Below are positions 34,650 through 43,869 of a DNA stretch of 64,000 nucleotides, piece by piece. This stretch comes from Promethearchaeia archaeon (GTDB lineage: Archaea > Asgardarchaeota > Lokiarchaeia > Sigyniarchaeales > SOKP01). Under the pieces are notes generated by a model, which did no database searches, had not been told where the DNA came from, and was given only the letters and a program-made list of their open reading frames with translations. The DNA is taken from positions 62,001 through 126,000 of the forward strand of contig JAHQWH010000015.1 in NCBI GenBank assembly GCA_029856105.1, given 5' to 3'. The stretch's first letter is position 1. The number at the start of each line of letters is the position of its first letter. A program made the translations under genes and the position numbers.

Positions 34650-35963
34650 TTATTTTAAAAAGCCATATGAGTTGAACCCGTCTATTTCATAAATTTTAAT
34701 TTTAACAAATTTCCCAAAATCTCCTGTATAATCCTCTACAAACACATTTTTATAAGCGATATTTCTACCAAAAGCTTGATTTGGTTTAAGTCCTTCATGC
34801 AATACTAAAATTTCCCCTTCCCAATTTTGCCATTTTTCGTTTATTGTAATCAAGGATTCCCTGAAAATTTTTGATAGTCTAATTGAACGTTCCTTGATTA
34901 CTCTGCTATTAACTTGTTCCATATCCTTTGCTTTTGTTCCTGGTCGTGGAGTAAATTTTGAAATGTTGAGAATTTCGGGTTTTAGCCATTTAATTAAATT
35001 TATAGTTTGATTAAAATCTTCTTCGGACTCTCCCGGGAAACCACATATTATATCCGTCGAGATGGTCATGTAAGAAAATTCTTTCCTCAAAATTTTTAGC
35101 TTTTCTGCTATATCTGAAATTAGGTAAGGACGGTTCATTTTTTTGAGAACAGCATCGCTTCCAGATTGAATGGGGATATGTAAAAATTGGTACACTTTAT
35201 CAAGTTTGAAAATAGAAATTAATTGATCAAAATTATCAACAATAAACTTTGGATTTAGCATTCCAATTCTTAAGAAGAACTTGTAATCCAAATACACAAT
35301 GTCTCGAACTAAATCGACTAATCTCGTGTTATTATATATATAAGTACTACAATCCTGAGATGTTAAGTATATTTGCTTAATTCCTTGTTTTAACTGATGT
35401 TTTACATTCTCTACAATATTTATCGGATCATAACAGTTTAATCGACCCCTAGCGTTTTTAACGCAGCAATAAGTACAAGAACCTAAACATCCCTCCGAAA
35501 TTGGCACAATTCCAGTAATTTTTTCTTTAGGGTGTTCGATTAAAAATGTTGATTTGTCAATCGAACTTTTGGACTTAAAAACGAGATTATTTTTTCCAGA
35601 TTTGATATCTTGAAAAATTAAAGGAAGGTCGTTTAAATTATCTAAACCAATAATAGCAGAAAAGTTTGGGATTATTTTTTTGACCACATCAATATAATTG
35701 GGTTCTATATGTGGTAAACAACCCGCGATGATGAAATATTTATTTGATTCTTTTTTGTAAGTGTTATACAATTCTTTCAGACGAGATTTTATTTTATTTT
35801 CGGTTTGTTGCTTTACGGCACATGTATTAATTATTACGAATTCAGCGCCTTCAAGCGTTGTTTCAGTGTATCCCGATTTAAATAAAAGGTTAGAAATAAT
35901 GTTGGAATCCGCCTTATTTGACGTACATCCGTAAGTTTCTATGTAAAATAAATTCTTTTCCAT
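34650..35963 (-). CDS. t6A37 tRNA methylthiotransferase (e-MtaB / CDKAL1-like)
   Basis: A 437-aa radical-SAM methylthiotransferase that converts t6A37 to ms2t6A37. The N-terminal UPF0004 domain starts FYIETYGCTSNKADSN, with further Cys in INTCAVKQQTE and IAGCLPHIEP, holding the auxiliary cluster. The radical SAM motif is GCLGSCTYCCVKNARG (CxxxCxxC, about residue 158-166). Later marks are QDCSTY, IPIQSGSDAVLKKMNR and DIICGFPGESEEDF, then a C-terminal TRAM RNA-binding domain. The QxxE/NTCAVK form points to the archaeal/eukaryotic subgroup. It is convergent with the MvhG-Hdr operon and monocistronic. Confidence 0.92.
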   Translation of the reverse strand: MEKNLFYIETYGCTSNKADSNIISNLLFKSGYTETTLEGAEFVIINTCAVKQQTENKIKSRLKELYNTYKKESNKYFIIAGCLPHIEPNYIDVVKKIIPNFSAIIGLDNLNDLPLIFQDIKSGKNNLVFKSKSSIDKSTFLIEHPKEKITGIVPISEGCLGSCTYCCVKNARGRLNCYDPINIVENVKHQLKQGIKQIYLTSQDCSTYIYNNTRLVDLVRDIVYLDYKFFLRIGMLNPKFIVDNFDQLISIFKLDKVYQFLHIPIQSGSDAVLKKMNRPYLISDIAEKLKILRKEFSYMTISTDIICGFPGESEEDFNQTINLIKWLKPEILNISKFTPRPGTKAKDMEQVNSRVIKERSIRLSKIFRESLITINEKWQNWEGEILVLHEGLKPNQAFGRNIAYKNVFVEDYTGDFGKFVKIKIYEIDGFNSYGFLK

Positions 35964-36154
35964 ATTTTTTAAAATCTGTACGAGTATATAACTATTAAAA
36001 TGATATATGCGTAAAAAGTTTTTATTAAGGAGTAAAGTAATAATTTTTCAAATCAAGAAATAACGATCTTCTTTAAATAAAGGAAATTTTTTTAATTAAA
36101 CTAATCTATTATTAGAATTAGAATTAATATATTTTAATTAATCAGTGGAAAATT

Positions 36155-36601
36155 ATGACAAAGTACATTTACTGTAAAGTTTGCGATAAAGAAATCGATC
36201 ACGCCGTAAAAAAGCCAATGGAAACTTTTCAGAAAATAATATGGGTGATGTTAACGATTGCAACAGTAGGAATCGCGGGTATCGTTTTTGCTTTTTATTA
36301 CATGAATAAGAAGAAGGTTTATTGTCCTACCTGTCGAGCTAAAGTAGATTTTTCAAAAAAACCACATAAAAAACCTGAGGAAGAAACGGAGCCGCTCACC
36401 ACAAAAGAAAAAATTCTCAAAAAAGCTGGAGAAAAAATAGAAGCTAAGAAGAGAGCAGAAAAGGAGGAAGAAGAAGCGCCATCGGAAATAACCGATGAGA
36501 AAAAAGAAGATCAAACATTTTGTCCCTACTGCGGAGAAGATATAAAACCCGACGCTGTGAAATGTCCATATTGCCATTCTTCACTAAAAACACCTTATTA
36601 A
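36155..36601 (+). CDS. Membrane protein with two zinc-ribbon-like motifs
   Basis: 148 aa. The N-terminal YCKVCD pair (about residue 7-10) and CPTC (about 60-63) flank one transmembrane helix (about 25-47). A lysine/glutamate-rich linker follows, then a C-terminal zinc ribbon FCPYCGEDI ... CPYCHSSL (about 123-143). The cysteines before and after the helix may form one metal site against the membrane. Function unknown. The next gene, also a membrane protein, starts 135 bases later on the same strand. Confidence 0.68.
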   Translation: MTKYIYCKVCDKEIDHAVKKPMETFQKIIWVMLTIATVGIAGIVFAFYYMNKKKVYCPTCRAKVDFSKKPHKKPEEETEPLTTKEKILKKAGEKIEAKKRAEKEEEEAPSEITDEKKEDQTFCPYCGEDIKPDAVKCPYCHSSLKTPY

Positions 36602-36735
36602 TTTTAATTTTTAGAATCTTATCAATTAAGTATTATTTAATAATTAAATAGTAAAAATTCAAATAAACTAAAAGACATATAATATAATAAAAATTTGAAA
36701 ATCTAATTAAAAATATTTGATAGAGTGAAAAAATT

Positions 36736-37506
36736 ATGCCAAGAAAACCAAGAAAAGAACCAACGAGAGCAGCTAATCCCTTAGACGAGTATTCAACTTG
36801 GGATTTACGCATTGCTAAAACGATTTACTACTCAATTATAGTTTCTTCAGCAACCACGATTTTAGGTATTTGGCTAACGATTATTGGATGGTTAATAGAA
36901 TCGGGTAGATGGGATAAGATAGCAGATTTGGGTGCAGGTGTCGTCGCTTTAATTATCGTTGGGATAATCGTGTTACATATGTTTTTACTCGTCCTATTTT
37001 ATATTTTATTTCGAGGAGGTATACTTAGATTATGCCAGAGACTCTTCAAGGATAGAGTATTAGCCAAGAAGTACGAAGACTACACAACGCTAAGACTTTT
37101 AATAGCAGTAACACTAATTAGTGTTTATTTATTTCTCATAACATTATTTGTCGTAATAGTTCCTTCATTTTTCTTAGAAATCGTTAGTGCCTTTTGGTAT
37201 TACATTATAACGCATTTCAACCCTGGAGAGTGGGTTTTGTTTGTCGGTTTAATGCTATTTATTATTGTGATGCTTGTGTATGTGGGTTTTGCTATTTGGA
37301 ACCATGGAGTCTTTATCGTGCTCAAACGCGTTAAAAGAATAGAAGAAGAAGAAGAAATCGAAGAAGAGATTAAAAGGGAAGAGTTAAAAGGGGAAGACGA
37401 CGAAAGTCTTCAAAAAGTCTACGAGAAACAAACTGGAAAAAAAGCGATGTATCGAGGAAAAGAAACTAAAGCGTACAAGTCTTGGAAACGCAAAATGTTG
37501 AGCTAA
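36736..37506 (+). CDS. Four-helix membrane protein with acidic tail
   Basis: 256 aa. A basic proline-rich N-terminus (PRKPRKEPTRAANP) precedes four hydrophobic segments at about 31-56, 66-96, 118-155 and 163-195. The C-terminal ~60 residues are highly charged, with an acidic run (EEEEEIEEEIKREE) and a lysine-rich end. There are no known motifs. It sits between the zinc-ribbon membrane protein and a convergent unknown protein; the context does not suggest a role. Confidence 0.62.
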   Translation: MPRKPRKEPTRAANPLDEYSTWDLRIAKTIYYSIIVSSATTILGIWLTIIGWLIESGRWDKIADLGAGVVALIIVGIIVLHMFLLVLFYILFRGGILRLCQRLFKDRVLAKKYEDYTTLRLLIAVTLISVYLFLITLFVVIVPSFFLEIVSAFWYYIITHFNPGEWVLFVGLMLFIIVMLVYVGFAIWNHGVFIVLKRVKRIEEEEEIEEEIKREELKGEDDESLQKVYEKQTGKKAMYRGKETKAYKSWKRKMLS

Positions 37507-37535
37507 ACTCAAAAAATAAAAAAGATTCTTTCTTA

Positions 37536-37556
37536 TTTTTTTTCTTAATTTTTTAT
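37536..37556 (+). terminator. T-rich terminator
   Basis: Runs of eight and six T lie 30-50 bases past the four-helix membrane protein stop, with a preceding A-rich stretch, in the typical position for archaeal termination. Confidence 0.4.
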
Positions 37557-37658
37557 TAATTTTTAAATAAGTATTAAATTGTTTATCTGCTTGTAAAAGT
37601 CTTTTTAAAAAAATTAGAAAAAATAAAAAAGTTTATTATAGTTTGTTAAAAGTAAAAT

Positions 37659-38570
37659 TTACCTTCTCATCATTCTGGGGTTGCGGAAAAGGTCAAGCTC
37701 AGTTTTAGGTATCTTGTAATCCGTAGTACCTGTTGATTTCATCTTTTTATACAATCTTTTAATTATTTTTTTAGCCTCGTCCATAAAGTTACAAGCCAAG
37801 CCAAAAAGTATCATGTAGCGCATAAAAGTTTTGTCTTTTGCGTAATCTTCGTCGAAGATTTCAATAACATATTCTTTTTGTATAGGATGCCCATCTACTC
37901 TCGCAATTACTTTCTTTCCGATTAAAAATTTATAGTTCCTCCCGGGACCGATAACTCCTTTTGCCAAAACCATTTGTAGCTTATCGCCTTTTTCTTCGGG
38001 AAGGAGGGGGAACGTCCAACGTGAACCCCAGAATCTCCATCCTCTTACGAATCGAATTAAACTTTTTACTCCTGGGACTTGTGCGTAAAAAACCGGTCCG
38101 GGGTGTTTAATTTCAAAACTCTGAATGAGAGAATGAGCTATGCTTAACTCTATTCCCCCTTTAAAATTACCACCTTTAGCCGTTGATTCCATGGTCTCTT
38201 CCATAATCGTAAAATAGCGGCATATGAGTCTTTTCTCCTCTAACGGGTTCTCTTCCCATTGCTCCTTATTAAAAGCAATGATATTTTTCTTTTGGCCGTC
38301 TATTTCAATTACGCCTTCGATATCGAAGTTTTTAGAGAACCAACGTGTTTTTGCGGTGTATTTGAGCTGTTGATGTATGCCCAATTCCTCGTCGTGCAAA
38401 CGAGTTCTCCAAAAATTGACTTTTATCTTTTTATAAACAGTTTTTCCTCGGGGTTTTTGAACTTCCTCACCTTTTTTTGGTGCTGGTGCTTTTTTTTTTT
38501 TAGTAGGAACAGCCCTTGCCTTCGCTCTTGCCTTTCTCGTTTTATTATCTTCTTCAGGATCATTTTCCAT
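37659..38570 (-). CDS. Unknown protein with basic N-terminus; possible LURP-one/Tubby-like fold
   Basis: 303 aa. The first ~50 residues are disordered-looking and rich in Lys, Ala and Pro (ARAKARAVPTKKKKAPAPKK). The rest looks like an all-beta domain with many aromatic and basic strands (KVNFWRTRLHDEELGI, RFVRGWRFWGSRWTF). Next comes GKKVIARVDGHPIQKEYVIEI followed by a hydrophobic helix (FMRYMILFGLACNFMDEA). A strand run ending with a buried helix recalls the Tubby/LURP-one/scramblase fold, but this is a visual impression only. No catalytic motif is seen. Confidence 0.62.
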   Translation of the reverse strand: MENDPEEDNKTRKARAKARAVPTKKKKAPAPKKGEEVQKPRGKTVYKKIKVNFWRTRLHDEELGIHQQLKYTAKTRWFSKNFDIEGVIEIDGQKKNIIAFNKEQWEENPLEEKRLICRYFTIMEETMESTAKGGNFKGGIELSIAHSLIQSFEIKHPGPVFYAQVPGVKSLIRFVRGWRFWGSRWTFPLLPEEKGDKLQMVLAKGVIGPGRNYKFLIGKKVIARVDGHPIQKEYVIEIFDEDYAKDKTFMRYMILFGLACNFMDEAKKIIKRLYKKMKSTGTTDYKIPKTELDLFRNPRMMRR

Positions 38571-38786
38571 ACTTATTCACTCTTCCATTATTTTATTCTT
38601 GTATTAAAATTAAATTTTTTAGATAGCTTTTAATTTTTTCTTAATAAGACTTTTTTTTCTTAAGAATTTTATTAGTTATACAAATATTGTTTGAAGTTAA
38701 TAATTTTATCGTTTTAAGTTAACAATTTTTAAGCAAGATATCCGTTAAGAAAAGAGAAAAGATATTACAATTAACTAAATACTAAA

Positions 38787-41555
38787 TTAAAGTTGAATTT
38801 CACAAGACTCCGAATCACAGAACTTACTTCCTATTGCTCTGTCTTTTGTTTTATCCAAATCTAAAGGTTTAAGTTTTGAAATCATTTCCTCGAATTTTTC
38901 TTTTGTGATTTCTTCGTAAGGAGCTTGTTTATAGCCGTGTTCTTTAATCGGTAGAAAACTTACGCTTTTTAGCTTATCCTCAAAACACTCCAACACGTGT
39001 TTAATCTGATTTGCCTCGTCTTGTTTAAAAGTAATCGTTATTGACACTTGGTTGTCGGACCAATATTTTTGATAGTCTGCGGCATTTTCCGCTTGTTCCC
39101 ATATAGAAACATCGTCCTTGGAACGTTCGAATAATTGTTCGTGGACAGGGAATTCGACTACTATAGTATTAGGAGAATAAGAATCTTCCTCTATGTAATA
39201 ACCCGCATTTTTAATGGGTTCTATCAAATCAGAATTAGTTGAAATGCGAATTCTTCTAATATAGTATTCTGAATGAGGATAATGAATTCCTGGAGGTACT
39301 CCCGGAAGTAAGCTAACGGTTCCGCTCGGTTTAACCGTTGTGATTTTTATCGATTTTGGGATACACAACCAATCGGAATAATCCTCGTCCAATTCCCGTA
39401 TATATTTATAGCCTTTATCACACCAGTCTAACATAGTCCTTCTCCCATGTTTCACAAAAGCTTCAATTATTCCCGTTTGTGAAATTCCCATTCGCCTATT
39501 CTTAAGCATAACTGCGTTAGTTTCTTGCCAATGCGTATTTACGAGCGTTACAGATTTGGCGTACAAATAAGCGGACTTTAGAGTGTCTTGATACTCTTTG
39601 TATGATTCATGCCTTGAAGGGAAGGTCTCCACAAGGCAGCAAAGCTCGAATGACTCCAACGTCTGTTCTCCGCAATTCGCTGTAAAAATCATTTCTAATT
39701 TTGGTCTATTTGTTTTAGTTTTCTTCTCATTTAATACGATTCCATAATTATGGTAGTCGTCTACAGTACCATTATAAACAACATCATATCCTAATCGTTT
39801 AACTGAGGCTATTTTATGATTATAAATTAAGCCATTTTCAATTAGCAATTCAGCTATTTTTTTAGCATATTGCTTATTCTGTGTTATTTTTTTAGAGCTT
39901 ATTTTAGGGATTCCAGAAATCATAAGACTATCTCCAATTCTTAAATCTCGCGCTTCAACTTGTAACATATCCCTTAGAAAAAATTTATGATTTCCTGTGC
40001 ATTTTATTGTGCTATCATCATCTAATTTTACTTCATATATTTTCTCATTATAGCCTGTAATTCTTGGATTTCTCATCATTCTTATTGCTGTTAATCCTTT
40101 ATCATCTTTACAGTACACAGGAACATCGTTTCCTTCTTCTGCCAATAATTTTATTGCTACAGCATTCCTACCATCAGCGACAGCAATCAATGTATTACCT
40201 GTAATGCAAGGGTTTACGCCAGCAGCTTTCTTATCTTTATGATCTGGCGGGTTTCCCATTCGAGAATATGCTTTTGCGTTTTCTACCCAAAGAATTCCAG
40301 GTTCTCCATTCACAGCAATCTGATCTGCTATGAAAGAATAGTCTAATCCTTTTACTGCGAATATGCTGTTATTGCTTGCCCATCTATGCGAATATAGTTT
40401 TTCTTTGTCTTGTTTGCACTTAATGAACTCTAAATCGGTGGCTTCCCCTAAGGCTATCTCAGCGCTGCGCCTAACATTGCCTGCGACGACGCATTTTCCA
40501 ATGAGATTCATAATATCCAAAATATCAAGTGATCTTATTGGTTGACCAATTCGAGCTTCTAAGATTTTTTGAATATTCATCAACATATCCTTTAAAGGGT
40601 CTGGACCGCTGGCAATTCCTCCAAAGCCTCTAATTGGCTGACCTGCAGACCTGATTAAGCTAAAATCAAACTTTGGAATTCGCTTACCTAAAAGATACGC
40701 TTCTATAACAAGTTTAAGTGCTTCCACCCAACCTTCTCTGCTATCGGGTATTTGAAAAGTAAAATGATCTTCTATAGGTTTTTTAATTGTAATTTTACCC
40801 GCTCCTTTCGTATCAAAACCGACCCCCACACCTAACATTAGCGCATCCATCACGAATTGAAACGCTTTCGAGTATTTTAAGTTAATATCGTCGGTAGAGG
40901 CAAAACCACAGTTATTGAGCGACATAGAACCGTGCCGCGCGATAAATTCGGTCCCCATCATCCATAATCCTCGACCAGGTGGCAGAAATTTAAAATTCCA
41001 GATTTTATCGTACATTATTTGAGCAGATTTCTGAGCTTTAGCATCGGTCCAAGGTAAACTTAACTTAATACAGTGCTCCTTTTGGATTGAATAACAACCT
41101 TCGACAACTCTTCTGATCGTTTCCCAGAACTCTTCTTTTCTGTTCTCTCCTTCTACAACTCTTGCGTAGGTTCTTTTGTACGTAATATACCCTAAAGGCC
41201 CCCAATCAGGTTGTTTCCCTATAAATTTAGCAAGAAAATTGTCGTCTAATGTGAAAGATATATTTTCCAAATTAATAGCTCGCGCGAACAGATTTCGATA
41301 TTTATTTAAACCTCGTTGGGTTAGCTCGACACACACTAATTCTCTAATGTAATTAGTAGTGATCTCGTCAACTCCTAAACCAATAATTATTCGAATAACA
41401 TCTTCCGTAACTTTTTCCGCAATGTTTATATCAAGACCAGTTTCTTTGTTTAATACTTTTGCTATGTTAGAAACTTCGAATTTTTTCTTTTCGCCTTTCG
41501 AGTTTATTACATATTTTGGATACAAATCTACTAATGAAAACGAATTATCAGTCAT
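38787..41555 (-). CDS. nrdJ: Adenosylcobalamin-dependent ribonucleoside-triphosphate reductase, interrupted by an intein
   Basis: 922 aa as encoded, about 744 after protein splicing. Class II reductase making deoxyribonucleotides with B12 and no oxygen. Residues ~10-100 are an ATP-cone regulatory domain. The catalytic barrel follows with LPPGRGLWMMGT (191-202), SLNNCGFAS carrying disulfide Cys216, and NVRRSAEIALG. The active-site NPCGE motif with the thiyl-radical Cys is split: N448-P449, intein 450-627, then Cys628-G-E630. Later come KPSGTVSLL (742-750) and the redox pair KFCDSESC near the C-terminus. An AAGGAG site lies 8 bases before the ATG. The enzyme cannot work until the intein is removed. 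Confidence 0.93.
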   Translation of the reverse strand: MTDNSFSLVDLYPKYVINSKGEKKKFEVSNIAKVLNKETGLDINIAEKVTEDVIRIIIGLGVDEITTNYIRELVCVELTQRGLNKYRNLFARAINLENISFTLDDNFLAKFIGKQPDWGPLGYITYKRTYARVVEGENRKEEFWETIRRVVEGCYSIQKEHCIKLSLPWTDAKAQKSAQIMYDKIWNFKFLPPGRGLWMMGTEFIARHGSMSLNNCGFASTDDINLKYSKAFQFVMDALMLGVGVGFDTKGAGKITIKKPIEDHFTFQIPDSREGWVEALKLVIEAYLLGKRIPKFDFSLIRSAGQPIRGFGGIASGPDPLKDMLMNIQKILEARIGQPIRSLDILDIMNLIGKCVVAGNVRRSAEIALGEATDLEFIKCKQDKEKLYSHRWASNNSIFAVKGLDYSFIADQIAVNGEPGILWVENAKAYSRMGNPPDHKDKKAAGVNPCITGNTLIAVADGRNAVAIKLLAEEGNDVPVYCKDDKGLTAIRMMRNPRITGYNEKIYEVKLDDDSTIKCTGNHKFFLRDMLQVEARDLRIGDSLMISGIPKISSKKITQNKQYAKKIAELLIENGLIYNHKIASVKRLGYDVVYNGTVDDYHNYGIVLNEKKTKTNRPKLEMIFTANCGEQTLESFELCCLVETFPSRHESYKEYQDTLKSAYLYAKSVTLVNTHWQETNAVMLKNRRMGISQTGIIEAFVKHGRRTMLDWCDKGYKYIRELDEDYSDWLCIPKSIKITTVKPSGTVSLLPGVPPGIHYPHSEYYIRRIRISTNSDLIEPIKNAGYYIEEDSYSPNTIVVEFPVHEQLFERSKDDVSIWEQAENAADYQKYWSDNQVSITITFKQDEANQIKHVLECFEDKLKSVSFLPIKEHGYKQAPYEEITKEKFEEMISKLKPLDLDKTKDRAIGSKFCDSESCEIQL
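39675..40208 (-). other. Mini-intein inserted at the catalytic cysteine of NrdJ
   Basis: 178 codons in frame, residues 450-627 of the precursor. Splicing block A is CITGNTLIAVADG, starting with the nucleophile Cys450. Block B is IKCTGNHKFFL with the TxxH histidine (His523). Block F is VVYNGTVDDYHNYGIV (593-607), and the last residue is Asn627, followed by extein Cys628. The residue before the terminal Asn is Ala instead of the common His. There is no LAGLIDADG or other homing-endonuclease domain, hence a mini-intein. Boundaries are exact by comparison with the conserved NPCGE motif of the host enzyme. Confidence 0.9.
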
Positions 41556-42002
41556 TATTTTACTCCTTAATTGCGATAATGGTTAATACATTAATTTTAT
41601 CGGCGTTATACAAAATATCTAAATTTTGAGTGCCTTAACCTAATTTTTAATTTAAGTTATAATATAATATAAAATTATTGATTCAATCTTATTAAGCGAT
41701 TGATGAATCTGTTAAAATCTTGCGTATTTCATATAATTTTACATCTACTATTCAATTACCCAATTAGTTTAAATTTTTAACGATTAATCTATATTACATC
41801 TCCTATGGTTTTCTAATCTATTTACGTCGGTTTTTTTAACATATAGAAACCATCATTAACAATATGTTTTTATTGATTAGCACATTTAAAAAAAAATTGA
41901 AATTGATTACAATATTATTAATATTAATAATTTTAAATTCGATTTAGAAAGTGCAAATACTAAAAATAATTGATTTTAACGATAATATTGGTGTAGTAAA
42001 AA
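41556..42002. other. 447-base divergent intergenic region
   Basis: Between nrdJ (minus) and the first beta-helix membrane gene (plus), so it holds both promoters. It is very AT-rich, and I see no gene. An 18-bp perfect A/T palindrome lies at 41914-41931 (ATTATTAATATTAATAAT), about 70 bases before the TTG start at 42003. It may be an operator or merely low-complexity sequence. I could not recognise a cobalamin riboswitch. Confidence 0.45.
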
Positions 42003-42956
42003 TTGTTAGACGAAATTGAACCGCCTGATATGAATGACTCTGATGGTGAAGTTGCTAAAGAAAAAATAAAACTCCAATTCCATTGGTATTTGAGTATATT
42101 TTTTGTTATATACTATTGTTCATATGTAATACCGGGAATTGTCTTTATGATGTATGTGATATTAGTTTTTATCCCTCTCTTTTTAAGGGTAGATAACTTG
42201 TTTGTTGTCTTTACGAACCTTGATTCTTTAATAGCTTTTTTAGCCTTACCGTTAGTTCTTATTGTGAGTTATTTAATCCACTTATTTTTAATAGGTTTGA
42301 TCTCGCGAATTTTCTGGAGATACACTGAAAAAATCTCACCAAGTAAAGACGGCGTCATTCCAAGAAACATCCCTTCTAAAACGGCTAATTTATACCATAT
42401 AAGATCCTTTATGATTAAATACGGAAAGAATGCTTTCATGAAAGGGATATTCCCGTGGCTTTCCAATTGGTTCTTCAACTTCGTAGGAACAAGCGTGATT
42501 GCAAAGGGCTCTACACTCGAGGAATCAGTAGTTACGGATAGAAACGTAAATGTCGGAAAAAACTGCTATATTGGAGTTAATTCGGCGCTCTCTAGCCATT
42601 TTGTCGAGGGAATCTTCGGAAATATAGTGTATTTCGAAATAAAGCTAGGAGAAAACGTTACTTTAGGAGGTTTTAATAACATTGCGCCAGGATGCGAGCT
42701 AAGAGATAATTCGTATTTATTGCCAATGGCAGCAGCAACTAAGCACAATTTACTGAAAGGAGATAACTACTACTTTGGTATGCCTTTACGCAGGATATTC
42801 AGGAAGAAAGTTATGAATTACTTAAAGATTAGCGAAGATAATTTAATTCAAGCTGAAGAATTAAGAGTTAAGCAGGAAAACGCAAAGTTAGAAAGGATAC
42901 AAAAAGAAGTAGAAAAAAATGAAAAAAAAAAAGTAAAAAATGAAGGCGTGAGATAA
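42003..42956 (+). CDS. Membrane left-handed beta-helix (hexapeptide) protein, set 1 gene A
   Basis: 317 aa, start TTG 42003. Two long hydrophobic segments (about 28-60 and 68-100) are followed by a basic region and a hexapeptide-repeat domain of the acyltransferase type. Coils such as VIAKGSTLEESVVTDRNVNV, VGKNCYIGVNSALSSHF and VTLGGFNNIAPGCEL are visible. The tail is highly charged. The architecture of membrane helices plus beta-helix resembles parts of the terminal domain of membrane NRPS such as epsilon-poly-lysine synthetase. The next gene starts two bases after the stop. The N-terminal half of the 612-aa protein at 46204 is its paralogue. Confidence 0.78.
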   Translation: MLDEIEPPDMNDSDGEVAKEKIKLQFHWYLSIFFVIYYCSYVIPGIVFMMYVILVFIPLFLRVDNLFVVFTNLDSLIAFLALPLVLIVSYLIHLFLIGLISRIFWRYTEKISPSKDGVIPRNIPSKTANLYHIRSFMIKYGKNAFMKGIFPWLSNWFFNFVGTSVIAKGSTLEESVVTDRNVNVGKNCYIGVNSALSSHFVEGIFGNIVYFEIKLGENVTLGGFNNIAPGCELRDNSYLLPMAAATKHNLLKGDNYYFGMPLRRIFRKKVMNYLKISEDNLIQAEELRVKQENAKLERIQKEVEKNEKKKVKNEGVR

Positions 42957-42957
42957 A

Positions 42958-43869
42958 ATGAATGAAGATATAGAAAATGAGAATAAAAGCTCTGAAAACA
43001 TAGATGATGACTCTGACTTTAACATTGATTTTACTACGAGTTCTGCTATTAACAGAGTTAGTCTTAAGTTTTTAATAGTATATATACCAATCTTTTGGTT
43101 TTCAGGTATTATTGTAGCAACTTTTTGGTACGGCTACACTGTGGGTACAGAACCATGGATTATTAAATTGTTATTTTTACCCATTTTATTGTTAGCATTT
43201 ATGTTTCTTTTCATTATTAGTTGCTTCTTTTTTAGTAAGCTTCTGTTAATTTTAATAAATTTAATACACCTTCCCAAAGAAGGAATTTTCCGAACTGAGA
43301 AGGGCGACACGGATTTTGAATTTTGGAGATTAAGAAACGAAATAAAAAAAATTGTTTTGTGGTTGATAAGAAACTGGCCTCTACCTTGGATAGACGTATT
43401 AGCTTTTCGCTGGTTTGGGGTAAATATGGATTTTTCGAGCCACTTGAACGATGCGTGGTGCGACGCTGAATTTATTAAGTTTGGAAACAACGTAACAATC
43501 GGCCAAGGGGCCGTTTTAATGAGCTCAATGGTTGTAGGTAATTATCTAATCATTAAAAGAATAACATTCGAAGATTTCTCCCTTGTTGGAGGACAAAGCA
43601 CGATTGCTCCTGGAACTCACTTTGGAAAAGACACTGTTTTAGGTGCGGTATCAGTTACCACTCTTAATCAAAAATTAGAAGACGGGTGGATATATTCAGG
43701 TATTCCTGCTAGGAAATTAAAGCCTAATCAATACGCTGAAATGAGAAGAGATATTATACAAAAAGTAGATGTTGACGAAGAAGAAAAAACTGAAGTAGAG
43801 CACGAAGTTAATATTGACGAAGATAAAAAACATTTAATTAAAGGAAACAAGGAGGGCGTTAAAAAGTGA
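42958..43869 (+). CDS. Membrane left-handed beta-helix protein, set 1 gene B
   Basis: 303 aa. An acidic N-terminus is followed by the DFTTSSAINRVSLKFL block, two hydrophobic segments (about 36-58 and 65-100), then a LbH domain. The latter is marked by FGVNMDFSSHLNDAWCDAEF, GQGAVLMSSMVVG and QSTIAPGTHFGKDTVLGA, and the PAxK-like end is IPARKLKPN. The final strand-turn-proline motif (YSGIPARK) is the classical end of hexapeptide acyltransferase domains. The C-terminus is charged. It overlaps the next gene by four bases (GTGA) behind an AAGGAGGG site. The C-terminal half of the 612-aa protein (46204-48042) is its paralogue. Confidence 0.8.
   Translation: MNEDIENENKSSENIDDDSDFNIDFTTSSAINRVSLKFLIVYIPIFWFSGIIVATFWYGYTVGTEPWIIKLLFLPILLLAFMFLFIISCFFFSKLLLILINLIHLPKEGIFRTEKGDTDFEFWRLRNEIKKIVLWLIRNWPLPWIDVLAFRWFGVNMDFSSHLNDAWCDAEFIKFGNNVTIGQGAVLMSSMVVGNYLIIKRITFEDFSLVGGQSTIAPGTHFGKDTVLGAVSVTTLNQKLEDGWIYSGIPARKLKPNQYAEMRRDIIQKVDVDEEEKTEVEHEVNIDEDKKHLIKGNKEGVKK

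Noticed and set aside
39675..40208. The insertion in nrdJ considered as a transposon or group I intron
   Set aside because: It is in frame, with splicing blocks A, B and F and a terminal Asn followed by Cys, and lacks transposase or endonuclease sequence.
41914..41931. 18-bp A/T palindrome as an operator
   Set aside because: Composed only of A and T in a very AT-rich spacer, so chance is likely; it is mentioned in the spacer entry only.
42940..42970. Set 1 genes A and B being separate could be a sequencing error in a fused gene like set 2
   Set aside because: Gene B has its own ATG after a proper stop, a distinct acidic N-terminus and no shared frame, so two genes are real.
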